A stretch of DNA of 14,252 nucleotides from CALBMX01 sp047629095. GTDB taxonomy: Bacteria; Planctomycetota; UBA1135; GCA-002686595. Below the pieces are notes generated by a model. That model saw nothing but the letters and a program-made list of their open reading frames with translations. It had not been told where the DNA came from and did no database searches. This document shows, piece after piece, positions 1 through 6,649 of this stretch. Location of the stretch: contig JBLHWM010000052.1 in assembly GCA_047629095.1 (NCBI GenBank), positions 1 through 14,252 of the forward strand. Direction: 5' to 3'. Made by a program: the position numbers and the translations under genes. The first letter of the stretch is position 1, and each line of letters opens with the position of its first letter.

Positions 1-580
1 CGTACTCCTCGCTGGGCTTCGGCGGCTCGTGGTGGTCGGTCACAATCGTGTCGATGCCCAGCTGCTTGAGCTTGTGGATCGTCTCGAAAGCGCTCGTGCC
101 GTTGTCCACGCTGATGACCAGAGTCGCGCCGTTGTCCTGGGCCTTCTTGACCGAGTGATCGCCGAAGGAGTAGCCATCGGTCATGCGGTTCGGAATGTGC
201 CAGACCGCCTTGGCGCCGAGCAGATCGAAGAGCCGCATCAAGATCGTCGTACCGGTCACGCCGTCCACGTCGTAGTCGCCGTGCACCAGGATCGTCTCGC
301 CACCCTCGACCGCCTGCTGCAGGCGCTCGCAAGCCTTCAGCATGTCCGGCATGAGCATCGGATCGTGCAGGCCCATAGGGCTCGCCTCCAGGTGAGTGCG
401 GGTCTCCGTCGCATCCTTGTGGCCGCGATTCACCAGCAGCGCCGCAATGGGCGAGGCCAGGTCCAGGCGCTTGGCCAGGCGACCGACGAGGGCCGAATCA
501 GGTGTGCGCAGGCTCCAGAGGGGGCCGTTGCGGGTCGAATTCGTCGGACTAGAGGAGGATGTAGGTGAGGCAGGCATCAT
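1..580 (-). CDS. recJ: Single-stranded-DNA exonuclease RecJ, N-terminal part (cut by window edge)
   Basis: RecJ is a DHH-superfamily 5'-3' single-stranded-DNA exonuclease used in recombination and mismatch/base-excision repair in the cytoplasm. Translating the minus strand from the ATG at 580 gives 193 open codons running off the left edge. Visible motifs, in order, are VHGDYDVDGVTGTT (the first Asp-rich DHH-family metal motif), IPNRMTDGYSFG, VISVDNGTSA and TDHHEPP (the DHH motif itself). This is the order and spacing of the RecJ catalytic core. The first 40 or so residues are a Ser/Thr/Pro-rich lead. The start overlaps the stop of the upstream deacetylase gene as ATGA (577-580); a second ATG follows at once (575-577). 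No Shine-Dalgarno sequence is visible, so translational coupling is likely. The DHHA1 and C-terminal domains lie outside the window. The family call is very secure; the exact start is fairly secure. Confidence 0.93.
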   Translation of the reverse strand, partial: MMPASPTSSSSPTNSTRNGPLWSLRTPDSALVGRLAKRLDLASPIAALLVNRGHKDATETRTHLEASPMGLHDPMLMPDMLKACERLQQAVEGGETILVHGDYDVDGVTGTTILMRLFDLLGAKAVWHIPNRMTDGYSFGDHSVKKAQDNGATLVISVDNGTSAFETIHKLKQLGIDTIVTDHHEPPKPSEEY

Positions 581-1581
581 GAGAGGGTACGCGGACGGGA
601 GGCGACTTCCAAGAGCCCCGAGAGGGCGATGTGACTGGAATCGGAGTAGCCGCCACTTGGCACGGCGACCAGGGGCACGCGGCGACCGACGGCCCTGCCC
701 AGAACCAAGGCGTCTCGCGCCCGGATATCCGCAAGCGTCAGGCAGAGATTGCCCAGGGCATCCTCATCCAGGGAGTCGGTACCCGCGTTGTAGAGGATGA
801 GTTCGGGCTCGAACTCGTCTAAGGCCCGGTCGAGGCTAGCCTCTAACGCCGCCAGATACGGCTCGCCAGTCGTGCCGCTGGGCAAGCCCACAGGCCACCG
901 GGTTGCGGCCCGGGCGGCATCGTCACCAGGCCAGATGTCCTCGTTATATAGGTCGAGATGCGCGCGGTCGGCTCTACCGCCAAAGAGCGCCGCGGTCCCG
1001 TTGCCCTGGTGCGCATCCACGTCCACCGAGAGCACGCGCTGAACGCCGTACTCGCGCTCCGCCAAGGCCGCGGCGATCGCGATGTCGTTGTAGACGCAGA
1101 AGCCCTGGCCCCGGTCGTAGTGACCGTGGTGGTAGCCGCCTCCGAGGTTGATCGCGATGGGGGAGTCGCGCCCGGGCTCCAGCACAAAGCGAACGGCGTC
1201 CAGGGTTCCCCCGGTGGCCAAGCGCATGGGCGTCAGCAGGACCTGGTCCAGGGTTTCCAGGGAAGCGCCGGCCGCAGCGGGCACCTCGAGGATCTCGGCG
1301 ATGAGCGCGGGGGCTGTAGTGGGATCCGCGAGGGCGGCCAAGTACTTCGAGCAGAGCCCAAGGGCGAGGTCCGCGTCGGTTGCAGCAACGGGCGCGACTT
1401 GCCGGAAAGAGCGCTCGGGGAAGGCGCGTTGGAAGTGGCCTAGCGCGCGGCTGGCCCGGGCGCCGTCGAAGGCGTGCACGTTGCCCGTGCCGGGCTTGTC
1501 CCCACGCCCAAGGTCCGCGAAGTCCGGCAGGCTGAAGTCGAGGTCCGGGCTGTAGACGAAGGCGATGTCCGATGAGCTCAT
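577..1581 (-). CDS. Class IV histone deacetylase-like (HDAC11-type) zinc amidohydrolase
   Basis: A 334-residue protein of the arginase/deacetylase fold that removes acyl groups from lysine or small amines using Zn2+. All active-site elements are visible: the His pair in NLGGGYHHGHYDRGQG (His151, His152), zinc ligands in SVDVDAHQGNG (Asp189, His191), the third ligand in YNAGTDSL (Asp269), and the catalytic Tyr in VPSGGY (Tyr312). The N-terminal VYSPDLDFSLPDF and the GGG-HH pattern resemble HDAC11/class IV rather than class I or AcuC. The start is set at the ATG at 1581 (MSSSDIAF), because the 18 residues upstream, from 1635, look non-coding. Only a weak GGTAGA precedes this ATG. The gene overlaps recJ by 4 bases and is probably its operon partner. 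The true substrate is unknown: bacterial members may act on acyl-lysines, on fatty-acylated proteins or on polyamines. Catalytic competence is inferred from the intact residues. Confidence 0.9.
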   Translation of the reverse strand: MSSSDIAFVYSPDLDFSLPDFADLGRGDKPGTGNVHAFDGARASRALGHFQRAFPERSFRQVAPVAATDADLALGLCSKYLAALADPTTAPALIAEILEVPAAAGASLETLDQVLLTPMRLATGGTLDAVRFVLEPGRDSPIAINLGGGYHHGHYDRGQGFCVYNDIAIAAALAEREYGVQRVLSVDVDAHQGNGTAALFGGRADRAHLDLYNEDIWPGDDAARAATRWPVGLPSGTTGEPYLAALEASLDRALDEFEPELILYNAGTDSLDEDALGNLCLTLADIRARDALVLGRAVGRRVPLVAVPSGGYSDSSHIALSGLLEVASRPRTLS

Positions 1582-1760
1582 GGCTGATTCTACCAAACAC
1601 GCCGTGGGAATCGCCCAGTGCGGCGGGCCTCTCATCCGGTACCCGGCTTCCCTATCTTCGCTTTCGTTAGGGTCTGCTAAGCTCGAAGCGCGGATGCCCG
1701 ATGCCCGGGCGTATCGCGCACCCGAGAGCGAACCCCAGGACAGATCTTAGGACTAACCCG

Positions 1761-2114
1761 ATGAAGCTAGGCCCCCTTAGGAAGCAGCTACTCAGCCGCA
1801 AGGTCACCTCCGAAGAGCAGCCCTTTGGCCCCGACGTCCTGGTCTTCAAGGTCGCCGGCAAGATGTTCGCGCTGCTAGCCTGGAAGCAGCACCCCCTGCG
1901 CCTGTCCCTGAAGTGCGACCCCGACATCGCCATCGAACTGCGCGAGCGCTTCCACGCAGTGACCGAGGGCTACCACCTGAATAAGCGCCTCTGGAACACG
2001 ATCACCTGCGATGGGGAGGTGCCCCAGGAGGAGCTCTTCGCCATGATCGGCGACTCCTACGACCTCGTGGTCGCAGGTCTCACGAAGAAGGCTCGGAGCG
2101 AGCACGGACTGTAG
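1761..2114 (+). CDS. MmcQ/YjbR family protein
   Basis: A 117-residue cytoplasmic protein of the MmcQ/YjbR family (formerly DUF419), a small fold related to CyaY and thought to bind DNA; its role in cells is poorly defined. Characteristic stretches are FKVAGKMFALL (residues about 30-40), LSLKCDPDIAIELRERF, VTEGYHLNKRLWNT and the C-terminal SYDLVVAGLTKKAR. Length and motif order match the family end to end. The ATG at 1761 is preferred over the in-frame ATG at 1701, because the 20 extra residues are Arg/Pro-rich and unlike the family, and because an AGGA (1749-1752) lies 8 bases upstream. The gene diverges from the deacetylase, with 179 bases between the two starts. That gap holds a tandem GATGCCC repeat (1693-1706) but no promoter I can defend. 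Confidence 0.9.
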   Translation: MKLGPLRKQLLSRKVTSEEQPFGPDVLVFKVAGKMFALLAWKQHPLRLSLKCDPDIAIELRERFHAVTEGYHLNKRLWNTITCDGEVPQEELFAMIGDSYDLVVAGLTKKARSEHGL

Positions 2115-2150
2115 AGTTCAAGTTGGACTGGCCTAAGCCCTAAACTCAAG

Positions 2151-2594
2151 ATGACTTTCAAGCTGAGATTTCTGGAGGACGTCGACCCTCGGCTAAAGAG
2201 CGAAATGGTCGCCTTCGGGCGATGGATACGCCGGTGGTATGACTTTCCCGTCCATCTAGAGATGCGCCTGATCTCCACGTCCCGCTTGACCGATTTCGAC
2301 GGCAGTGAGTGCTCCCTTCGCTTTTGGCAGAACGGCTCCGAAGGGCCGGTGACTGTTGAGATCGCTGTTGGGCGATTTGCGAAGAATCTGGAAGTGGGTG
2401 GCCCCGATGTTGCCTATCCGACCATCGCTGCGGCAATCGGTCGCGGATTGAAGTACTACTTTATTTCTTGTCGCGACGCCCCTATCCGGGAGGACTTTGC
2501 CAAGCGCTGGGGCGATCGCTTGCTCGATGCCTATGTCGATGAATCGACGCCTCCTGCGCCCTGGACTGGCGCGTGGAAAACTTCAGAGCGATGA
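2151..2594 (+). CDS. Small hypothetical protein, possibly a degenerate zincin-like protein
   Basis: A 147-residue soluble protein that I do not recognise with confidence. It has no signal peptide or membrane segment. Visible features are WIRRWYDFPVHLEMRLI (about residues 24-40), a central beta-rich stretch ending VTVEIAVGRF, then TIAAAIGRGLKYYF and a charged C-terminal helix REDFAKRWGDRLLDAY. The layout resembles small bacterial proteins with a WLRK..FPV start, an IAxG strand and a later helix with HExxHYxQW. Here the two helix histidines and the Glu are missing (AAIGRGLKYY), so if related it would not bind zinc. This comparison is from memory and tentative. It begins 36 bases after the YjbR gene with no clear ribosome-binding site. 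Codon use is less GC-biased than in the flanking genes, which suggests a recently acquired or fast-evolving gene. Confidence 0.6.
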   Translation: MTFKLRFLEDVDPRLKSEMVAFGRWIRRWYDFPVHLEMRLISTSRLTDFDGSECSLRFWQNGSEGPVTVEIAVGRFAKNLEVGGPDVAYPTIAAAIGRGLKYYFISCRDAPIREDFAKRWGDRLLDAYVDESTPPAPWTGAWKTSER

Positions 2595-2698
2595 GCTTCG
2601 CCTGGTTCACTTAGGGGAGTTCTGAGCCCCTTGATTCCGATGGACTCTCCCTTCACCGACATTCGCATCGATCACCCCAACCACTGGATCGGCCCAGC

Positions 2699-3073
2699 AT
2701 GATTCCAAAGAGAAGAGCTTTGAGGCAGACACTTGGAGTCCTCATTTCCCTTGCGATCTGCGCACGCGCCTACTGGGCTGTGGTCCCAAGGGGCGTCCCA
2801 TTTCTTCCCTTCCTGCTGGCTAGCGTAGAGGGACCTGTGCTGACCTCTCCTGACGGAAAACGCAGCATCCAGGTCTACTTCAATGATGCTGGAGCTGCCC
2901 ACCACGGCCCCCATTGGACATGGTTCACGGAGAACAGTTGGTTGCTAGGCCGCAAGGTCATCTGCGAGGGCAAGGTCGGCCCTCAAATCGCGGTCTGGGA
3001 GGGTGTTATCCCTGTGTCGTGGACGCCGGACATGGAACTCGTCGTGGACTTCGAAGCAGCGATGGACTTCTGA
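2699..3073 (+). CDS. Hypothetical protein with N-terminal membrane anchor or signal sequence
   Basis: A 124-residue protein of unknown function. The N-terminus is positively charged (KRRALRQ) and is followed by a hydrophobic segment, LGVLISLAICARAYWAVV (about residues 12-29). This suggests a signal sequence or single anchor with the rest exported. The exported part contains SPDGKRSIQVYFNDAG, HHGPHWTWFTENSW, RKVICEGKVG and a closing VSWTPDMELVVDF, a short beta-rich pattern. I cannot name the family. There is no convincing ribosome-binding site. The ATG overlaps, as ATGA, the stop of a 20-codon open frame (2640-2702) whose coding status is doubtful. Codon use resembles the preceding hypothetical gene, so the two may have arrived together. 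It is coding rather than noise because the frame is clean and the hydrophobic and aromatic patterning is protein-like. Confidence 0.55.
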   Translation: MIPKRRALRQTLGVLISLAICARAYWAVVPRGVPFLPFLLASVEGPVLTSPDGKRSIQVYFNDAGAAHHGPHWTWFTENSWLLGRKVICEGKVGPQIAVWEGVIPVSWTPDMELVVDFEAAMDF

Positions 3074-3209
3074 ACGCGTTCGCCCACGCGTGCCAACCGA
3101 CTTCTCGAAGCAATTCAGCCCCTACCCCCGCAGTTCAGCCAATGGTGCCTAGAAGAAGCCGGGGTTGGCGCTAAGGGGCAGTCTCGGCGGTCAACGAGTA
3201 CCCCGAAGC

Positions 3210-3238
3210 TTGCGCCCTGGGCACCAGTTGCTTATCAC
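3210..3238 (+). promoter_or_regulatory. Possible sigma70-type promoter for the TRAP binding-protein gene
   Basis: TTGCGC (3210-3215) and TATCAC (3233-3238) are separated by 17 bases just upstream of the binding-protein start. Matches are 4/6 and about 4/6 to the -35 and -10 consensus. Initiation would fall at about 3245, leaving almost no leader before the ATG at 3246 and a short one before the ATG at 3258. A chance match is quite possible in GC-rich DNA. Confidence 0.2.
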
Positions 3239-3245
3239 TACTGCC

Positions 3246-4376
3246 ATGGACCAAAGAATGAATCGAAGGAAGCTGATCACGGGTGGGCTGGTTGGCGCGG
3301 CAGCGGTGGCTGCGGGCTGTGGAACGAGGGCGGGCACGGGCGCGGCGGCTGCGACTGGGGGCTTGGGCAAGCGCGTGCGCTGGACCCTGGCTTCGAGCTT
3401 CCCGTCGTCGCTCGATACGATCTATGGCGCTGCCGAGGTTCTGGCCACGCGGGTTGCGGAGATGAGCGGCGGGCAGTTCACGATTCGCGTAATGGAAGCC
3501 GGCGAATTAGTCGGAGCGATGCAGGTGCTCGACTCCGTGCAAAATGGGGCGGCTCAGATCGGTCAGACGGGCGGCTACTACTACACAGGCAAGGACGCGG
3601 CCCTGGCCTTCGACACCTGCGTGCCCTTTGGCCTGACGGCGCGGCAGCAGACCGCATGGCTGATGGAGGGCGGCGGCTTGGAGCTGATGCGCGAGGTCTA
3701 CGCTGACTTTGGGATCATCAACTTCCCCGGCGGCAACACCGGCGCCCAGATGGGCGGCTGGTTCAAGAACAAGGTCGAGGGCCTAGAGGACCTCAAAGGT
3801 CTCAAGATGCGCATCCCCGGGCAGGGCGGCAAGGTCATGGACGCCCTTGGGGTGAACGTGCAGGTCTTGGCTGGCGGCGACATTTACCCGGCCCTCGAGC
3901 GCGGCGCGATTGACGCGACGGAGTGGGTGGGGCCCTATGACGACGAGAAGCTGGGCTTCTACAAGGTCGCCAAGAACTACTACTATCCCGGCTGGTGGGA
4001 GCCGGGACCCAACCTGTCCTTTTTGGTGAATCAAGCTGCCTGGGACGACTTGCCGGCGGAATACAAGGCCATGATCGAAGCCGCTACCCGCGAGGGAGCC
4101 ACGGCGATGATGACGCGCTACGACGCCAAGAACCCGGCCGCGTGGAAGCGGCTCTTGCAGAAGGACATCACGGTCCGGCGCTTCCCCGAGGATATCTTGG
4201 CGGCCGCGCGCGTAGCCGCCGAAGAGCTGCTGGAGACCGAGGCTGCTGCCGACGCTCGCTATGCCAAGATCCTTGGGCAGTGGCGCAAGTTCCGGGACGA
4301 CTCCTTCGACTGGTTCGGTGCGGCCGAGCTGTCTTACATGGACTTCGCCATGGGCGATAATGCCCTTGGCAAGTAA
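3246..4376 (+). CDS. TRAP transporter substrate-binding protein, DctP family, TakP-like
   Basis: The periplasmic receptor of a tripartite ATP-independent transporter: it captures an organic acid and hands it to the DctQ/DctM membrane pair. It has 376 residues from the ATG at 3246, or 372 from the ATG at 3258. The N-terminus MNRRKLITGGLVGAAAVAAGC has a twin-arginine pair and a lipobox-like AAGC, so it is probably a Tat-exported lipoprotein. The mature part shows LASSFPSSLDTIYGAAE, LKGLKMRIPGQGGKVMDALG (with the Arg that contacts the substrate carboxylate in this family), GGDIYPALERGAIDATEW and GPYDDEKLGFYKVAKNYYYP. The last stretch is typical of the TakP/lactate-binding subgroup, so 2-oxo acids or lactate are plausible substrates (inference). 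Neither start has a strong ribosome-binding site. Its 3' end lies 6 bases from the convergent dctM stop, an unusual arrangement for TRAP genes. Confidence 0.92.
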   Translation: MDQRMNRRKLITGGLVGAAAVAAGCGTRAGTGAAAATGGLGKRVRWTLASSFPSSLDTIYGAAEVLATRVAEMSGGQFTIRVMEAGELVGAMQVLDSVQNGAAQIGQTGGYYYTGKDAALAFDTCVPFGLTARQQTAWLMEGGGLELMREVYADFGIINFPGGNTGAQMGGWFKNKVEGLEDLKGLKMRIPGQGGKVMDALGVNVQVLAGGDIYPALERGAIDATEWVGPYDDEKLGFYKVAKNYYYPGWWEPGPNLSFLVNQAAWDDLPAEYKAMIEAATREGATAMMTRYDAKNPAAWKRLLQKDITVRRFPEDILAAARVAAEELLETEAAADARYAKILGQWRKFRDDSFDWFGAAELSYMDFAMGDNALGK

Positions 4377-4382
4377 GCGTCC

Positions 4383-5711
4383 TTAGTCCAGCATCCCGGT
4401 GACGACTTCCGGGAACAGGACGACGATGGCCAGGCCGATCAGCTGGATGCCAATGAATGGCAAGGCGCCCCGGTAGATCGCACTGGTCGGGATCTCCTTG
4501 GGAGCGACGCCGCGCAGGTAGAAGAGGCTGAAGCCGAAGGGCGGGGTCAAGAAACTCGTCTGGAGGTTCATGCCCAGCATGACGCCGAACCAGACCATCT
4601 CGTCGCCTTCGATACCCAGGACCCGGGCGGCCGGTACCATTAGGGGCAGGATGATGAAGGCGATCTCGAAGAAGTCGATGAAGAAGCCGAGCACAAAGAC
4701 GGCCAGGTTGCAGGCGACCAGCAGGCCGATGCGTCCACCCGGAAGGTTGGTCAGAAGCCCCTCGATCCACAGGTCACCCTCGAGGCCCCGGAAGACCAGG
4801 CTGAAGAGCGTCGAGCCGATCAGCAGGAACACAACCATGGACGTCAGCTTGGTCGTCTCTCGCATCGTTCCGCGCAGTGCGGGCAGGGTGAGCCGGCCGT
4901 TGAGCAGAGCCAGGATCATCGCGCCAACGGCGCCAAGGGCGCCCGCTTCGGTGGGGGTAGCGACGCCCATGAAGATCGAGCCCAGGACGACCAGAATCAG
5001 GAATAGGGGCGGCAAGAGCGCTCGAACGACCTGGCCGATGAGCTTCCCCGAGGCCTGTTCGCGCTCCGCCTTAGGCATGGCGGGAGCGCACTCGGGACGA
5101 AAGAAGGCGACGCCGATCACGTACAGTGCATAGAAGCCCGCGAGCATCAATCCCGGCACGAGCGAGCCCACAAAGAGGTCGCCGACACTGACCTGGAGCT
5201 GGTCCGCAAGCACCACCAAGACAACGCTGGGCGGAACGATCTGGCCCAGGGTTCCCGACGCGCAGATCACGCCACTGGAGAGCTCATTCGAGTAGCCGTA
5301 GCGCATCATGACCGGCAGGCTGATCATGCCCATGGCAACCACCGATGCGCCGACCACGCCGGTGGCGGCGGCGAGCAAAGTGCCGACGAAGACGACGGCT
5401 AGGGCGAGCCCGCCGCGCATGGGCCCGAAGAGCAGGCCGATGGTGCGCAACAGATCCTCGGCCAGCTTGGACCTCTCCAGCATCGTTCCCATAAAGATGA
5501 AGAACGGGACGGCCAATAGGATCTGGTTGGACATGACCCCGAACACGCGGTCGGGGAATGCGGTCAGATAGGACCAGCCGAAGTAGCCCGCCTCGACACC
5601 TAGGTAGGCGAAGACCAAGGCCACACCGCCCAGGGAGAAGGCGACGGGGTAGCCCAGGAAGATCATCAGGAAGACGACCGCGAACATGATCGGGCCCAGT
5701 AGTTCGATCAC
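4383..5711 (-). CDS. dctM: TRAP transporter large permease, DctM subunit
   Basis: The large inner-membrane subunit of the TRAP transporter; it forms the sodium-coupled translocation pathway. It has 442 residues, very hydrophobic, with roughly a dozen membrane segments, the usual length for DctM. The family signature is clear at about residues 151-170: ASGTLGQIVPPSVVLVVLAD. Other matches are the GYPVAFSLGGVAL start, VPFFIFMGTMLERS, GVATPTEAGALGA and the late FLTPPFGFSLFYLRG. It starts at GTG (5709-5711), which overlaps the dctQ stop as GTGA. A good GGAGG lies 8 or 9 bases upstream within the end of dctQ, the clearest ribosome-binding site in the window. Coupled translation with dctQ is therefore likely. 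It has no detectable terminator before the convergent binding-protein gene. Confidence 0.95.
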   Translation of the reverse strand: MIELLGPIMFAVVFLMIFLGYPVAFSLGGVALVFAYLGVEAGYFGWSYLTAFPDRVFGVMSNQILLAVPFFIFMGTMLERSKLAEDLLRTIGLLFGPMRGGLALAVVFVGTLLAAATGVVGASVVAMGMISLPVMMRYGYSNELSSGVICASGTLGQIVPPSVVLVVLADQLQVSVGDLFVGSLVPGLMLAGFYALYVIGVAFFRPECAPAMPKAEREQASGKLIGQVVRALLPPLFLILVVLGSIFMGVATPTEAGALGAVGAMILALLNGRLTLPALRGTMRETTKLTSMVVFLLIGSTLFSLVFRGLEGDLWIEGLLTNLPGGRIGLLVACNLAVFVLGFFIDFFEIAFIILPLMVPAARVLGIEGDEMVWFGVMLGMNLQTSFLTPPFGFSLFYLRGVAPKEIPTSAIYRGALPFIGIQLIGLAIVVLFPEVVTGMLD

Positions 5712-6304
5712 GACGTCGCCTCCGGGTCCGGGGCAACTTGGTCGACTTCGGGCTCAGCGGGAACGAGGCCAGCCTCTTTCGCCGTGACCTTGCCTGCTAA
5801 AAAGAGCGCGCGGCGCAGCACCTCGGCCACACCCTGCAGGGTCAACAGCACAAAGGCGATCGGCACGGCCAGCTTGATCGGCCAGCGGCTCAGGCCACCG
5901 GGATCCGGGGAAGTCTCGCGAATGTCGAAGGACTGCATCGCGCTCGGCCAAGCTAGGTAGAAGGCGAAGATGCAGAAGGGAAGCAGAAAAAGCAGCCCGC
6001 CGAGTAGGTCGACCCAGGCCTTGCCACGGATCGACAGGCGCCCGTAGAAGACATCGACGCGCACGTGACTCTCGAGTCGCAGTGCGTGGGGCGCGGCCGC
6101 CAGGAAGACGAGGCTAAAGAAGTACCACTGCAGCTCGATCCAGCCATTGGAGGACAGGCGAACCGGCAGGAAGCGATCTCCATAGCGCGCCAAAGCGTTG
6201 AAAGCACCGATGAGAACCATGACCAGGGTCAGCCAGCAGGTCGCGCTGTAGATCCGGCGATTGAGGCTGTCAATCCCCTGGATGAGTCGGAGTAGCGGGT
6301 GCAT
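5708..6304 (-). CDS. dctQ: TRAP transporter small permease, DctQ subunit
   Basis: The small four-helix membrane subunit that pairs with DctM and the binding protein. It has 198 residues from the ATG at 6304 (MHPLLRLIQGIDSLNRRIY). Hydrophobic helices are at about 22-42, 61-80, 98-122 and 147-165. Conserved family stretches include NGWIELQWYFFSLVFLAAA, ESHVRVDVFYGRLS, and SPDPGGLSRWPIK before the last helix. The same order is seen in DctQ proteins that partner TakP/FcbT1-type receptors. The frame stays open to an ATG at 6388, but those 28 extra residues include PFFNGLL, read from a repeat-like DNA element (6337-6356). I therefore reject that start. No ribosome-binding site is visible at 6304. 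The C-terminal tail is acidic and Pro-rich. It is co-transcribed with dctM (GTGA overlap). Confidence 0.92.
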   Translation of the reverse strand: MHPLLRLIQGIDSLNRRIYSATCWLTLVMVLIGAFNALARYGDRFLPVRLSSNGWIELQWYFFSLVFLAAAPHALRLESHVRVDVFYGRLSIRGKAWVDLLGGLLFLLPFCIFAFYLAWPSAMQSFDIRETSPDPGGLSRWPIKLAVPIAFVLLTLQGVAEVLRRALFLAGKVTAKEAGLVPAEPEVDQVAPDPEATS

Positions 6305-6336
6305 GGGGGTAGTCTGCGAAGTATGCGTCCGCGGAG

Positions 6337-6356
6337 CTAGCAGCCCGTTGAAAAAG
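6337..6356. repeat. Possible dispersed intergenic repeat element
   Basis: CTAGCAGCCCGTTGAAAAAG is an AT-tailed motif similar to one I recall seeing between genes in several bacterial genomes, often mis-translated as FFNGLL or similar. It lies between the rejected and accepted starts of dctQ. Only one full copy is in the window, so its repeat nature is inferred and not shown. Confidence 0.25.
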
Positions 6357-6613
6357 GGCCGCCCCGGGACAAAGCCATCTTCGGTCATGCGGGGGGGAGC
6401 GGACTGAAGAGCTCGACGGGATCAGGGCGCAGATCGCGGTAAAGGGGGTAGCTGACCTTGCCCGGATGGCGTTCAACCGCGGGGACTTGAGCACCGCTGG
6501 CTTACATCTCGATGCCGCAATCCGCGGGGAGGAGGCCGCTGCGAGTTGGCCTATCCTGAGCCCGTTGATGAGCCAGGCCTGGGCACAAACTACCGGGGAC
6601 TAACGCGTTTTTG

Positions 6614-6630
6614 CGGGAGTCCGATTCCCG
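6614..6630 (+). promoter_or_regulatory. Hairpin in the selA leader
   Basis: CGGGA (6614-6618) and TCCCG (6626-6630) form a 5-bp stem with the 7-base loop GTCCGAT, ending 19 bases before the selA ATG. It could be a small leader structure that modulates selA translation. In E. coli the selAB leader carries a SECIS-like element bound by SelB, but whether this hairpin does the same is speculation. The stem is short enough to be chance. Confidence 0.25.
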
Positions 6631-6649
6631 AGTGGGTACCCTATAGGAC

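Larger units (their letters stand above)
6305..6649 (+). other. Divergent intergenic region between dctQ and selA
   Basis: This stretch of 345 bases holds no convincing gene on either strand. It must contain the promoters for dctQM (minus) and selA (plus), but I see no clear -35/-10 pair for either. It holds a repeat-like element at 6337-6356, a second copy of the 10-mer AGCCCGTTGA at 6559-6568, and a small hairpin at 6614-6630 just before selA. I looked for a selenocysteine tRNA gene here, given the selA neighbour, and did not find one. Confidence 0.6.

Noticed and set aside
29..568. Long plus-strand open frame at the left edge
   Set aside because: It is the antisense shadow of recJ; the minus strand shows clear RecJ motifs, whereas this frame is Arg/His/Ala-rich with no recognisable pattern.
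2640..2702. 20-codon open frame overlapping the start of the 2699 gene
   Set aside because: It has no ribosome-binding site, is very short and shows no similarity I recognise; the ATGA overlap alone is not enough.
2592..2702. Possible selenocysteine read-through of the TGA ending the 2151 gene
   Set aside because: The frame does continue to 2702, but the extra residues show no conserved pattern, there is no Cys-homologue context, and I see no SECIS-like hairpin.
6305..6388. N-terminal 28-residue extension of DctQ
   Set aside because: It is read from repeat-like DNA and unlike DctQ N-termini; the ATG at 6304 gives the usual family start.
6610..6632. T-arm-like hairpin suggesting a tRNA(Sec) gene upstream of selA
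   Set aside because: The loop GTCCGAT lacks the TTC-purine-A pattern, and no acceptor stem, D-arm or TCA anticodon arm could be found around it.
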